From Paracoccaceae bacterium (GTDB lineage Bacteria; Pseudomonadota; Alphaproteobacteria; Rhodobacterales; Rhodobacteraceae): a stretch of DNA of 61,987 nucleotides. This document shows, in pieces, positions 1 through 9,414 of this stretch. The stretch's first letter is position 1. Each line of letters begins with the position of its first letter. Position numbers and translations under genes: made by a program. A model generated the notes under the pieces. It was given only the letters and a program-made list of their open reading frames with translations, was not told the DNA's origin and did no database searches. The stretch is taken from NCBI GenBank assembly GCA_002708925.1, contig PAPN01000011.1:1-61987 (forward strand), written 5' to 3'.

Positions 1-58
1 CCACGCGCTCGCGCAGACCGCCTTTGACGAATTCGATGGAAGGTGCAGGTGCAGCCAT
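1..58 (-). CDS. Unidentified protein, N-terminus only (cut by window edge)
   Basis: An ATG at 58 on the minus strand opens a frame that runs off the left edge. Only 19 residues are visible (begins MAAPAPSIEF, continues VKGGLRERV). It lies 115 bp downstream of the phasin-like gene on the same strand. Too little is present to name a family, and the start is inferred only from the open frame. Confidence 0.4.
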   Translation of the reverse strand, partial: MAAPAPSIEFVKGGLRERV

Positions 59-173
59 TTTGGAAACCTCTGATAACTTTGGTTTCCTCCCTGCCACTCA
101 ATCTAGGTCAGCATCCTTGACTTTACCAATGCGAATTACGCATGGCCGGACTGCGATTGCTGCATCGCAGCAT

Positions 174-668
174 TCATTCGGCCGATTTGCCATTCGGCAT
201 GGCCGGAGGCTTGGAGGGCGCGCGGTATTTCCTGGTTTCGGGTGCGTCACTGGTCTTGGATGCTGTTTTTGGCGTCACAGCCGAGGCCGCCTTGGGCGCG
301 GATTTTGCCGCCGTCTTCTTGGCGGCCGTCTTCTTGGCCGCAGTCGTCGCAACGGCCTTTGCCGGGGCCTTTGCCGTTTTTCTGGCCGCCGCCGGTTTAG
401 CCGCCGGTTTCGCCACGGATTTGACCACAGGCTTCGCGCGCGGCTTTGCTGCGGGTTTCGCCACGGGTTTCGGGACGGCTTTAGCGGCAGGCTCCGGCGC
501 TGCGGCCACATCCTTCTTCAGGATCGCCTCACGCGATAGCATCATCGGATTCGACTGGCTGGCCATCTGGGTGAAAAACTGAAACATCTTCACCTGCGTG
601 TCCCACGAATAGGCCGCCAGCCGAAACATCGACGTAGACAGCTGATAGGGATTCATAACATGGATCAT
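174..668 (-). CDS. Phasin-like small protein with Lys/Ala/Pro-rich histone-H1-like tail
   Basis: About 164 residues. The start at 668 has AAAGGA 8 nt upstream; an ATG 12 nt downstream (MNPYQ) is an alternative. The first ~50 residues form a hydrophobic/amphipathic helix-type segment (YQLSTSMFRLAAYSWD, then MFQFFTQMASQ) resembling short phasin or polyhydroxyalkanoate-granule-associated proteins. From about residue 55 the chain is almost only Ala, Lys and Pro in PAAKP/KKTAAK repeats, like bacterial H1-type or PhaF tails that bind DNA. A role bridging granule or membrane and nucleoid is inference from this bipartite composition. No catalytic motif is visible. Confidence 0.6.
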   Translation of the reverse strand: MIHVMNPYQLSTSMFRLAAYSWDTQVKMFQFFTQMASQSNPMMLSREAILKKDVAAAPEPAAKAVPKPVAKPAAKPRAKPVVKSVAKPAAKPAAARKTAKAPAKAVATTAAKKTAAKKTAAKSAPKAASAVTPKTASKTSDAPETRKYRAPSKPPAMPNGKSAE

Positions 669-812
669 CGGTACGGTCCTTTCCGCTTGCATGGCCCGCC
701 GCATCCTAACAACAGAAGATCACTCTTCTACGACAACGTGCATCCGGGCGCTGAGATCACGGCTCTGAGCCTGCCAGAGCTTCCGCCCCGGCCCGACTCT
801 GAAAGCCCCGCC

Positions 813-832
813 CCCCCGCGCGGGGGCTGCGG
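813..832 (-). terminator. GC-rich hairpin downstream of folE2
   Basis: A run of five C (813-817), loop GCGC and five G (822-826) form a strong hairpin about 80 bp past the folE2 stop. Read on the minus strand it is followed only by a short T-poor tract, so it is a weak candidate terminator. Confidence 0.3.
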
Positions 833-905
833 AACGCTCAAAAAACGGACTCTTCAGGGCGATTGGACCAGTCAGCGCCTGCAAAAGCGGCACAGTTACC
901 CTGGG

Positions 906-2003
<1,098 letters not shown>

Positions 2004-2023
2004 CGTCGGGCCTTTCGGGTTCC

Positions 2024-2057
2024 TTCCGGAAGAGTAACTTAGTCACTCTTGCCGGAA
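2024..2057 (-). promoter_or_regulatory. Extended inverted repeat upstream of folE2
   Basis: Arms TTCCGGAAGAGT (2024-2035) and ACTCTT-g-CCGGAA (2045-2057) match over 12 bases with one bulged base; the 9-base centre continues the symmetry partly (AAC TTA GTC). It lies 21-54 bp before the folE2 ATG. It could be an operator or a leader RNA hairpin. It does not resemble a Zur site. Confidence 0.5.
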
Positions 2058-2079
2058 ATTTCCAATATCGAAAGGGAAT

Positions 2080-2095
2080 ACGCCCGATCGGGCGT
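2080..2095. repeat. Perfect 16-bp palindrome downstream of metZ
   Basis: ACGCCCGATCGGGCGT is perfectly self-complementary and sits 22 bp past the metZ stop, between metZ and the folE2 dyad. No U-tract follows on the minus strand, so calling it a terminator is weak. Confidence 0.35.
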
Positions 2096-2116
2096 CTTGG
2101 ATCAGCTTTTTTCAGG

Positions 2117-3298
2117 TCAGAGCTGATCCAGCCCGTTCACAATATCCGCGATCAGATCCTCGGCATCCTCCAGCCCTACGCTAAAGCGGATCAGACCGGG
2201 GGTGATGCCCAGCTCGGCCTTTTGTTCATCGGGCAGGCGCTGGTGGGTGGTGGTGGCGGGGTGCGTCGCGATGGATTTCGCATCGCCCAGGTTATTCGAG
2301 ATCACCGCCACCTCCAGCGCATTCAGCACCTTGAAGGCCGCCTGCTGCCCGCCCGCAACGTCAAAGGACACCACGGTGCCGCCCTTTTCGGTTTGCGCGA
2401 CGGCCAGTTCGTGCTGCGGATGGCTGGGATGACCGGGATAGATCACACGGGCCAGTTTGGGGTGGCCTTGCAGCGCCTCGGCCAGTTTCAGCGCGGTTTC
2501 GGCCTGGGCACGCACCCGCAGATCAATTGTTTCCAGACCTTTCAGCATGATCCAGGCGCTGAAGGGGCTCATGGCGGCGCCGGTATGTTTCATATACGGC
2601 TCGACGGTGCCGCGGATAAAATCGCGCGTGCCCAGGATCACCCCGCCCAGGGCGCGGCCCTGACCGTCAATATGTTTGGTGGCCGAATAGATGACCACAT
2701 CGGCCCCCTGCGCGATCGCATTGGAAAACACCGGGGTCGTGAACACGTTATCCACCACAACCAGCGCCCCCACCGCATGAGCGATCCTGGAGACTTCTGT
2801 AATATCAACCACTTCCAACGTGGGATTCGAGACGGATTCAAAGAACACCAGCTTTGTGCCCTCGCGCACGGCGGCGCGCCATTCGTCCAGCTGCGCGCCG
2901 TCCACCAGCGTTACCTCGACCCCGAAACGCACCAGGATGTCCTCTAGAATATACAGGCACGAGCCAAACAGCGCCCTGGCCGCAACCACATGATCGCCCG
3001 CCCTGAGCGCAGACACCAGCGCGCCATTCACAGCCGCCATGCCGCTGGCGGTGGCAAAGGCATCCTCGGCGCCTTCCAGCGCGGCGATCCGGTCTTCGAA
3101 CATGGCGACGGTGGGGTTGCCGTAACGGGCATAGATGAACTCGTCCGGGCCGGTCTCGATGAACCGCGCCTCGGCCTGCTCGGCGGTGTCATAGACAAAG
3201 CCCTGGGTCAGGAAAATGGCCTCGGAGACCTCGTTATATTGGCTACGGCGCGTGCCGCCATGTACCAGTTTGGTGCGTTTCTTCCAGCTGTCGCTCAT
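2117..3298 (-). CDS. metZ: O-succinylhomoserine sulfhydrylase MetZ
   Basis: 393 residues of the Cys/Met-metabolism PLP enzyme family (fold type I). It replaces the succinyl group of O-succinylhomoserine with sulfide to give homocysteine, the direct-sulfhydrylation route to methionine. Visible landmarks are YARYGNPT, ATASGMAAV, the PLP lysine in SATKHIDGQGRALGG, and SNNLGDAKS/ATHPATTTHQ. The ATG at 3298 (MSDSWKKRTK) has AGAAGGAC upstream; a longer in-frame extension would run into the leader terminator and is rejected. The upstream leader carries promoter, SAM-II riboswitch and terminator, fitting methionine-pathway control by SAM. MetZ rather than MetB is favoured by the riboswitch context, but substrate choice is not provable from sequence. 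Confidence 0.9.
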   Translation of the reverse strand: MSDSWKKRTKLVHGGTRRSQYNEVSEAIFLTQGFVYDTAEQAEARFIETGPDEFIYARYGNPTVAMFEDRIAALEGAEDAFATASGMAAVNGALVSALRAGDHVVAARALFGSCLYILEDILVRFGVEVTLVDGAQLDEWRAAVREGTKLVFFESVSNPTLEVVDITEVSRIAHAVGALVVVDNVFTTPVFSNAIAQGADVVIYSATKHIDGQGRALGGVILGTRDFIRGTVEPYMKHTGAAMSPFSAWIMLKGLETIDLRVRAQAETALKLAEALQGHPKLARVIYPGHPSHPQHELAVAQTEKGGTVVSFDVAGGQQAAFKVLNALEVAVISNNLGDAKSIATHPATTTHQRLPDEQKAELGITPGLIRFSVGLEDAEDLIADIVNGLDQL

Positions 3299-3328
3299 TT
3301 GTCTGTCCTTCTGGCCCTGCCGGCCAAT

Positions 3329-3361
3329 AAAAAAACCCCGAACGCGGTCAAGCGAAAGGGG
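3329..3361 (-). terminator. Attenuator terminator in metZ leader
   Basis: On the minus strand CCCC (3361-3358), an internal CGC/GCG pair and GGGG (3339-3336) form a hairpin followed at once by seven T. It stands between the SAM-II aptamer and the metZ ribosome binding site, so it can act as a transcription attenuator. Confidence 0.75.
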
Positions 3362-3375
3362 CTCTCTCATCCTGA

Positions 3376-3430
3376 CCTTTTAGCGGCATGTTTTACGTGG
3401 CCCGCAATCCGGTAACAAATCGCCACGCCC
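3376..3430 (-). ncRNA. SAM-II (SAM-alpha) riboswitch
   Basis: Reading the minus strand, the P1 arms GTGGC (from 3426) and GCCAC (3401-3397) enclose ATTTGTTACCGGATTGC, followed by GTAAAACATGCC and the pseudoknot strand GCTAAAAGG (3384-3376). Order, spacing and the conserved ACCG-ATTGC and GCTAAA blocks match the SAM-II class known before metA/metX/metZ in alphaproteobacteria. SAM binding is expected to reduce metZ expression, here probably through the terminator that follows. Assigned by recall of the consensus, not by covariance search. Confidence 0.85.
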
Positions 3431-3432
3431 GC

Positions 3433-3461
3433 CTGATACGCCCCGTGCGCAAACAGGTCAA
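3433..3461 (-). promoter_or_regulatory. Sigma-70-type promoter of metZ
   Basis: On the minus strand TTGACC (3461-3456), a 17-bp spacer and TATCAG (3438-3433) give a good housekeeping promoter. Transcription would begin near 3426, exactly where riboswitch helix P1 starts. Confidence 0.7.
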
Positions 3462-3546
3462 CCGTCACGTAGCTTTAACCAAGATTTCATCCACGCTTTG
3501 CACGCTGGGCGCACAAAGGGCGCGAAAAGACGCAGGGGGTGAGGGA

Positions 3547-4494
3547 ATGCCACTGCTACGGATCAATGCCACGGACCGGGGGCTTGGCCTGCATGGCTCG
3601 GCCCAGCCGGTTCTGCCCAGCCTGCACCGCGCCGCAGCAGATGCGCCGGACGCGCCCGACACGAGGCCGATAATCGTGATGGTCCACGGGTTCCGCTTTG
3701 CCCCCGATGCGGGCAACGACTGCCCTCACACGCATATTCTGGCCTCGCATGAACGCCCCCGAAACCGGAAGGCGCTAAGCTGGCCCTGCGCTCTGGGGCT
3801 GGTGGGGGCGGATGCGCCGGGGCTGGGAATTGCCTTTGGCTGGAACGCGCTGGGATCACTGTGGCAGGCCCATGCGCAGGCCCGCAGTGCCGGGCTGCAT
3901 CTGGCGCAGGTGCTAAGCACGCTGCACCGCGCCGCGCCGCGCCGTCCGATCCACGCCATCGGCCATTCGATGGGGGCCCGTGTGATCCTGCAAGCCCTGC
4001 CGCACTGCCCGCCCGGAGCCCTGCACCGGCTGCTGCTGCTGCACCCGGCCGAATATCGCTCGGCTGCGGCTCAGGCTCTGGCCACGCCTGCGGGGGCGCA
4101 AACGCAGGTCTTCTGGATCAACAGCGCCGAGAACCGCCTCTTTGATTTCGCGCTGGAGCGGCTGATCCCCCCGCCCCAGCCCCAAGACCGCATCAAAGAC
4201 CCCGATCTGCCAAATCTGCTGCCCGTGCACCTGTCCGACCCGCACACTCTTGAGGCTCTGCACGCCCGAGGCCTGCCCGTCGCCCCGCCCCAGCGGCGCT
4301 TGTGTCATTGGGCGGGCTATCTGCGCCCCGGCGTGTTCGATCTGTACCGGGCAGTGCTGCTGCACCCGCAGCGGCACCCGTTCGCGGCGCTGCAAGCCGC
4401 GCTGGCACGCCCGGCCCCGGCTGCGCCTTCACGTTTTCTTGCCCCTGTGCGGATGCGGGCTGGGTTGCCTTTGGCGGGCAAAGCCCCATCATGA
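3547..4494 (+). CDS. Alpha/beta hydrolase-fold protein
   Basis: 315 residues from the ATG at 3547, which follows GGGGGTGAGGG. VMVHGF near residue 45 fits the oxyanion-hole strand, and GHSMG (residues 139-143) is the nucleophile elbow with Ser141. No signal peptide is seen, so it is probably cytoplasmic. It resembles serine hydrolases/esterases of unknown substrate common in Rhodobacteraceae. The GST-like gene starts 25 bp downstream on the same strand and may be co-transcribed. Substrate is unknown; the catalytic Asp and His cannot be placed with certainty. Confidence 0.75.
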   Translation: MPLLRINATDRGLGLHGSAQPVLPSLHRAAADAPDAPDTRPIIVMVHGFRFAPDAGNDCPHTHILASHERPRNRKALSWPCALGLVGADAPGLGIAFGWNALGSLWQAHAQARSAGLHLAQVLSTLHRAAPRRPIHAIGHSMGARVILQALPHCPPGALHRLLLLHPAEYRSAAAQALATPAGAQTQVFWINSAENRLFDFALERLIPPPQPQDRIKDPDLPNLLPVHLSDPHTLEALHARGLPVAPPQRRLCHWAGYLRPGVFDLYRAVLLHPQRHPFAALQAALARPAPAAPSRFLAPVRMRAGLPLAGKAPS

Positions 4495-4519
4495 CCCCCT
4501 CATACGGAAGGGGAGCCCC

Positions 4520-5227
4520 ATGTCACAACCAATCGATCTCTATTACTGGCCCACGCCCAACGGCTGGAAAATCTCTATCGCGCTTGAGGAAATGGCCCTG
4601 CCCTACAGGCTGCATCTGGTCAATATCGGCGCGGGCGATCAGTTCGAGCCCGACTTCCTGAAAATCTCACCCAATAACCGGATGCCGGCCATCACCGATC
4701 CTCATGGGCACGATGGCGCGCCCATCTCGATCTTTGAATCCGGCGCGATCCTGCAATATCTGGCGCGCAAGACCGGCCAGTTCTATGGCAAGACGGAACG
4801 AGACCGCATCGCCGTGGATCAATGGCTGATGTGGCAGATGGGCGGTGTGGGGCCGATGGCGGGCCAGGCGCATCATTTCCTGAAATACGCGCCCGCGATG
4901 GATCCGCCGAACGATCTGCCCTATGCCCAGGACCGCTACCGCAACGAGGTCAGCCGGCTCTATCGGGTGCTGGACACGCAGCTGGCGGAAAATGCCTATG
5001 TCGCGGGGGATTTCTACTCGATCGCGGACATGTCTCTGTGGGGATGGGTTTCGCTGTGGGAAGGGCAGGAACAGACCCTGGAGGACAAGCCCAATGTCAA
5101 GCGCTGGCTGGACACGCTGGCCGCCCGCCCCGCCGTCCAAAAGGGCCGCGCCCTGGCCGCCGAGCACCGCGGCAATGGCCCGCGCAGCAAAGAGGCGCAA
5201 AAGGTTCTGTTCGGCCAGAAAGGCTGA
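4520..5227 (+). CDS. Glutathione S-transferase, YfcG/YghU (Nu) type
   Basis: 235 residues. An N-terminal thioredoxin-like domain (about 1-90) shows TPNGWKISIALEE, the cis-Pro region NRMPAITD and ESGAILQYLARK, followed by an all-helical C-terminal domain. TPNGWK matches the Nu-class GSTs, which use Thr/Asn rather than Tyr or Cys at the glutathione site and have disulfide-bond reductase activity. Start at 4520 follows GGAAGGGGAGCCCC. Cytosolic. The physiological substrate cannot be read from sequence. Confidence 0.88.
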   Translation: MSQPIDLYYWPTPNGWKISIALEEMALPYRLHLVNIGAGDQFEPDFLKISPNNRMPAITDPHGHDGAPISIFESGAILQYLARKTGQFYGKTERDRIAVDQWLMWQMGGVGPMAGQAHHFLKYAPAMDPPNDLPYAQDRYRNEVSRLYRVLDTQLAENAYVAGDFYSIADMSLWGWVSLWEGQEQTLEDKPNVKRWLDTLAARPAVQKGRALAAEHRGNGPRSKEAQKVLFGQKG

Positions 5228-5255
5228 ACATGCACGAGACCGGCCCCGGCGCGGG

Positions 5256-5864
5256 TCAGGTCTCGTCGCTGTCCTCTTCCAGCGCGTATCGTTTGAACAC
5301 GCTGCCTTGGGTCATGAAGAACGCGAACAGCGCCGCCGTCAGCCCGAAGGTTTTGAAATAAACCCAGGTGTCCGTGCTCTGGGTGCGCCAGACCAGCTCG
5401 TTCAGCGCGGCCAGCCCCAGGAAAAACAGGCACAAACGCCGGGTCAGCACCATCCAGCCCGCATCCGTAAGCGGCAACGCGGCATCCATCAGGTCTTGTA
5501 GATAGCTCTCGCCGCGCCACAGGCCGAACCCCAGCGCGCCGCCGAACAGCAGATAGATCAGCGTCGGTTTCATCTTGAAGAACCGATCGTCATTCAGCCA
5601 CACCGACAGCCCGCCGAAAATCACCACCAGCACCAGCGTCACGATCTGCATTTTCGACAGATGGCCCGTCAGTTTCCACAGCACAAAGGTGGACAGCAGC
5701 ATCAGCGGAATGAACCCGGCCGTGACCAGGATAAAGCCCTCATACTCGGTGCCGCCGATTGTGAACACGCGGTCCTTCAGCCAGACATAGGCGGCAAAGA
5801 ACACCACGATGGGCCCCAGCTCCAGCCCGGTTTTCAGCATCGGGTTAATCTTCTGTTCGGCCAT
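5256..5864 (-). CDS. YciB-family inner-membrane septation protein
   Basis: 202 residues of the YciB (formerly IspA, intracellular septation protein A) family. It begins MAEQKINPMLKTGLELGPIV and has about five or six hydrophobic segments; the PMLKxxLELGP and FKMKPT motifs are family hallmarks. The family is linked to cell-envelope synthesis and septation. It is the last gene of a three-gene run, its ATG starting 2 nt after the stop of the EamA transporter gene. Confidence 0.88.
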   Translation of the reverse strand: MAEQKINPMLKTGLELGPIVVFFAAYVWLKDRVFTIGGTEYEGFILVTAGFIPLMLLSTFVLWKLTGHLSKMQIVTLVLVVIFGGLSVWLNDDRFFKMKPTLIYLLFGGALGFGLWRGESYLQDLMDAALPLTDAGWMVLTRRLCLFFLGLAALNELVWRTQSTDTWVYFKTFGLTAALFAFFMTQGSVFKRYALEEDSDET

Positions 5865-5866
5865 GC

Positions 5867-6769
5867 TCAGCCCCCCATTTCCACAATCACGGCCCCCAGC
5901 GCGATCAGGGCCATCAAGGCCACCCGGCGCGGGCCGACGGTTTCTTTTAGCACCAGCCACCCGATCAGGGCGGCAAACACGGTCGAGGTTTCGCGCAAGA
6001 CGGCGGCCTCGCCCACCTTATCCAGACGCGTCGCCAACATGACCGAGCCAAAACTGAAATAGGCCACAAACGCGCCAATTACACCCCTGCGCATCAACGG
6101 CCCCAGCGCCGGACGGTCCGTCATCGACCGATAGCGCAGCACCGCGATGGGCGGCATGAAAATCCCGTCAATCATGAAAAACCACGCCAGAAAGGTGAAA
6201 GGATCGGCCGTGGCGCGAATGCCGTAGGCGTCATAGGTGGTGTACAGCGCCACAAACAGCCCCGTCCCCACAGCCAGCGCCAGCGCCGGTTTCAGCGTGT
6301 CTCGGTTCAGTTCCAGATAGATCAGATTATAGAGCGCCAGCCCGAAAATCCCCGCCAGCAGCACCGCCACGCCCAGCCATTGCACGGCCGAGAACACCTC
6401 GCCAAAGACCAGATAGGCGCCGACCACCGCAAACAAAGGCCCCGTCCCGCGCACCACCGGGTAGACGACGGTATAGGCGCCCTTGGTATAGGCCCAGGCC
6501 TGCATCAGCTTATAGCCCACATGGATCACGAAAGCGGTGGCAAAGATCGGCCACATGTGCGGCTCGGGCCAGGGCACCACGAACAGGGCAATCGGCGCGG
6601 CCATCACGCCGTAGGAAAAATCAATCGCCCCGCGCGACAGCCACGGATCGTGCCGGCCCTTTTGCAACGCGCCGAAAACCGCGTGCAGGAACGCCGCCAG
6701 CAGCGCCAGGGCCAATGCCAGAGTGTGCCCCGCCTCGGTCCCTTCCAAAGAGACCAGCCAGGCGCTCAT
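5867..6769 (-). CDS. EamA/DMT-superfamily transporter
   Basis: 300 residues with about ten hydrophobic helices and two EamA repeats. The first repeat ends near YPVVRGTGPLFAVVGAYLVFGE and the second near LRETSTVFAALIGWLVLKE, the usual end-of-repeat signatures of drug/metabolite exporters. The ATG at 6769 overlaps the TGA of the preceding gene (ATGA), so translation is coupled. Substrate unknown. Confidence 0.85.
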   Translation of the reverse strand: MSAWLVSLEGTEAGHTLALALALLAAFLHAVFGALQKGRHDPWLSRGAIDFSYGVMAAPIALFVVPWPEPHMWPIFATAFVIHVGYKLMQAWAYTKGAYTVVYPVVRGTGPLFAVVGAYLVFGEVFSAVQWLGVAVLLAGIFGLALYNLIYLELNRDTLKPALALAVGTGLFVALYTTYDAYGIRATADPFTFLAWFFMIDGIFMPPIAVLRYRSMTDRPALGPLMRRGVIGAFVAYFSFGSVMLATRLDKVGEAAVLRETSTVFAALIGWLVLKETVGPRRVALMALIALGAVIVEMGG

Positions 6770-7200
6770 ATCACACGCGGCGCAAGCTGCCCCACCTGGC
6801 CACGGGTTTGCGCGCGGGTATTGCCCAGCAGATCCAGCACGCGCCCGTTGCTCAGGCGGATGTGATCGCCAGCGATGGGCTCGGCGGCATAGGATTCGGC
6901 CAGAACCGTCTCCAGGCTCTCGATGACGAAATCGGTGTGATAGGTCGGCGTCAGACACAGATGCGCCACGCGCGGCAGGCTGTCCTCGATGTGCGAATCC
7001 CACAAAAGACGCGCCATTCCAACGACATCATCGCCCTTGGCCAGCACGCATTCGGCACAGACAACGCGCCCGTCGGGCCAGGGCCCCTGATCGGGCCGGG
7101 CATCCACGCAGGACCATTCCAGCAGGTCTTCCATTGCTTCGAACAGACCCGTTTCCCCCCAGTCGGCCTGGGATTTCAGGGTCTCGAAAATCTCTAGCAT
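6766..7200 (-). CDS. Conserved hypothetical protein, first gene of EamA-yciB run
   Basis: 144 residues, no signal peptide or membrane segment. The middle has CAECV and WDSHIEDSLPRVAHLCLTP, followed by a YHTDFVIESLE segment; the C-terminus is basic. I do not recognise a named family. The first codons (MLEIFETLK) are preceded by a 210-bp gap from ftsY, so a promoter for the three-gene unit probably lies at 7201-7410. ATGA overlap with the transporter suggests a shared role. Confidence 0.65.
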   Translation of the reverse strand: MLEIFETLKSQADWGETGLFEAMEDLLEWSCVDARPDQGPWPDGRVVCAECVLAKGDDVVGMARLLWDSHIEDSLPRVAHLCLTPTYHTDFVIESLETVLAESYAAEPIAGDHIRLSNGRVLDLLGNTRAQTRGQVGQLAPRVI

Positions 7201-7410
7201 AGTCGTGCCGTCCGCGCCTTTGGCCCCCGGACGCGACGCCCGAAACCCGTGATTATAAGGGCGAATCCCTTAACGGAATCATAGGCCCCACTGTCCAAGT
7301 CCGGAATTTCTGACTCGGAGCGCGGCGCGGCGCAACCGGGCGGGCGGAATTAGCTGGGGATAACCCAGGGGATAAGCTGAGGGAATCCTGTGGCAATCGG
7401 CCTGAACGGG

Positions 7411-8619
7411 TTATTCGTCCGATCCGGTCAGCGCGCGGGCAAAATCGGCCGGATCGAAAGGCGCCAGATCGTCGATCTGCTCGCCCACGCCGATGGCATG
7501 GATCGGCAGCCCGAACTTATCGGCCAGCGCCACCAGCACGCCGCCCTTGGCCGTGCCATCCAGCTTTGTCATCACCAGCCCAGACACATCGGCCAGCTCC
7601 TGAAAGGTTTTCACCTGGCTCAGCGCGTTCTGGCCCGTCGTGGCGTCCAGCACCAGCAAGGTGTTGTGCGGCGCGGTTTCGTCCTTTTTGCGGATGACGC
7701 GGACGATCTTGGCCAGTTCCTCCATCAGATCGGCGCGGTTTTGCAGACGGCCCGCCGTGTCGATCATCAGCAGGTCGGCGCCATCGGCCTCGGCGCGGGT
7801 CATCGCGTCAAAGGCCAGGCTGGCCGGATCGCTGCCCTCGGGGGCGGTCAGCACGGGCACGCCGGCGCGGTCGCCCCAGACTTGCAATTGTTCCACGGCC
7901 GCCGCGCGGAAGGTATCGCCGGCGGCAATCACCACGTTTTTGCCGGCCGCCTTGAACTGGCTGGCCAGCTTGCCGATCGTCGTAGTCTTCCCCGAGCCAT
8001 TCACCCCCACCACCAGCACGACCTGTGGCTTTTTGGGGTACAGCGGCAGTGGTTTGGCGACGGGCTCCATCACGCGGGCGATTTCCTCGGCCAGAAGGGT
8101 CTTTATTTCGGCGGTCGAGACCTTCTTGCCGAACCGCCCCTCGGCGATATTGGACGTCACCCGCAGCGCCGTATCCACCCCCATATCCGAGGCGATCAGC
8201 AGTTCTTCGAGCTGTTCCAGCATGTCATCGTCCAGCGTGCGGCGCATGACAGTGCGCGCGTCATCCCGGCCCAGCAGACGGCCGATGAGACCGGGTTTGG
8301 GTTCGGATTTGGGCACGGGCTTGGCGGATTCAGGCTGGGCAGGTTCAGGCTGGGCGGTGTCGGGGGCCGGTTCGGACGGCACTACGGGCGCGGTTTCCGG
8401 ACCAGCGTCTGGCTCAGCATCAGGCCCAACATCTGGCCCAACATCTGCCTCAGGGGCCGGGCCCGGCTGCGGGGCCGATACGGGCTCGGGGCGCGCGGAC
8501 TGCGGAGGCAGCGCGACCTCTTCTTCGACACCGCCCTCCTCGACAATCGCGTCCAGCCCCTGGTCGAGCTTGGATGACGAGCGGGTCAGACGTTGTTTCA
8601 GCTTGCCGAAAAAGGACAT
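7411..8619 (-). CDS. ftsY: Signal recognition particle receptor FtsY
   Basis: 402 residues. Residues ~25-100 are an acidic, Pro-rich linker typical of the FtsY A domain; then come the N domain helices and the GTPase G domain with GVNGSGKTTTIGKLA (P-loop), DTAGR and TKLDG. It docks SRP-bound ribosomes at the inner membrane for co-translational insertion. Start at 8619 follows GGAGGCCCC. Length and motif order are normal. Confidence 0.96.
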   Translation of the reverse strand: MSFFGKLKQRLTRSSSKLDQGLDAIVEEGGVEEEVALPPQSARPEPVSAPQPGPAPEADVGPDVGPDAEPDAGPETAPVVPSEPAPDTAQPEPAQPESAKPVPKSEPKPGLIGRLLGRDDARTVMRRTLDDDMLEQLEELLIASDMGVDTALRVTSNIAEGRFGKKVSTAEIKTLLAEEIARVMEPVAKPLPLYPKKPQVVLVVGVNGSGKTTTIGKLASQFKAAGKNVVIAAGDTFRAAAVEQLQVWGDRAGVPVLTAPEGSDPASLAFDAMTRAEADGADLLMIDTAGRLQNRADLMEELAKIVRVIRKKDETAPHNTLLVLDATTGQNALSQVKTFQELADVSGLVMTKLDGTAKGGVLVALADKFGLPIHAIGVGEQIDDLAPFDPADFARALTGSDE

Positions 8620-8676
8620 GGGGCCTCCGAAGATGTTTCACTTCACCTATCCATTCTGCCCCCGTAATGGAAGCCC

Positions 8677-9306
8677 TCAGGCCGCCGCAACCTGCCAGAA
8701 CCCGGCCATGATCAGCGCCTGCGCCAGCCAATACAGCCCCCAAACCGCATAAGAGGCCCAGCGGGCGGTCCACCCCAGGAAAATCAGCGTGGACAAGATC
8801 AGATCCGAGGCCACAAAACTAAGCGCCCCGGTCAGCAGGAATTCCCGTGGCAGCCCCGGCAGCGCGGCACAGATCCCCATCCCCAGGATCAGCCCGACAT
8901 AGATCCGCACAAGGGGCCGCAGCGGGCCGGTATGAGCGGACAGCCACAGCTCGGTCGAGGCACCCAGCGCAATCAGCCCCCCCGTCACCGTCCAGAACAG
9001 CAGATCGGGCCGGCCCGGATCGAACAGGCTGACAAACCCCACCACATACAGGATATGCCCCAGCGCAAAGGCTCCGATTCCGGCCTTGAGCGTCAGCTCT
9101 GCCGGGCGTGACAGCAGATAATCGCCCAAAGCGCAGGCCCACAGCCCCGCCAGCGCCACCCCCGGCACCCCCATCTGGCCAAGCGCGATGGCCGGCAGCG
9201 CCACAGCGCCGGTCTTGATGGCGGATCGCAGCCAGCTGGGATCGCGCCAGCAAAACCAGCCACCATAAACCACGGCCAGCCCGGCCCCGAGTGCGATCAA
9301 GATCAT
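8677..9306 (-). CDS. Lysoplasmalogenase (YhhN/TMEM86 family)
   Basis: 209 residues, nearly all membrane-embedded (about eight hydrophobic segments). The family pattern is visible in ALGDYLLS, KAGIGAFALGHILYV and FVASDLILS, where conserved Asp/His residues line the active site. Family members hydrolyse the vinyl-ether bond of lysoplasmalogen; the bacterial physiological substrate is uncertain. The ATG at 9306 has AGGAGGA at optimal distance. An upstream in-frame start lacks such a site. Confidence 0.8.
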   Translation of the reverse strand: MILIALGAGLAVVYGGWFCWRDPSWLRSAIKTGAVALPAIALGQMGVPGVALAGLWACALGDYLLSRPAELTLKAGIGAFALGHILYVVGFVSLFDPGRPDLLFWTVTGGLIALGASTELWLSAHTGPLRPLVRIYVGLILGMGICAALPGLPREFLLTGALSFVASDLILSTLIFLGWTARWASYAVWGLYWLAQALIMAGFWQVAAA

Positions 9307-9414
9307 GCTGTCCTCCTGTCGCAGAATATCCCTGCACGCGCATCTTTCCACTCAAATTCCCGCCACGCGCAATTGTGACTTGGAGGAAGCCGCCCCATTT
9401 GGCATTTTCGCCCC

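Noticed and set aside
142..582. Ala/Gly/Phe-rich plus-strand open frame near the left edge
   Set aside because: Antisense of the Lys/Ala tail of the phasin-like gene.
2024..2057. Dyad before folE2 as a Zur box
   Set aside because: No match to AT-rich Zur consensus; kept only as an unassigned dyad.
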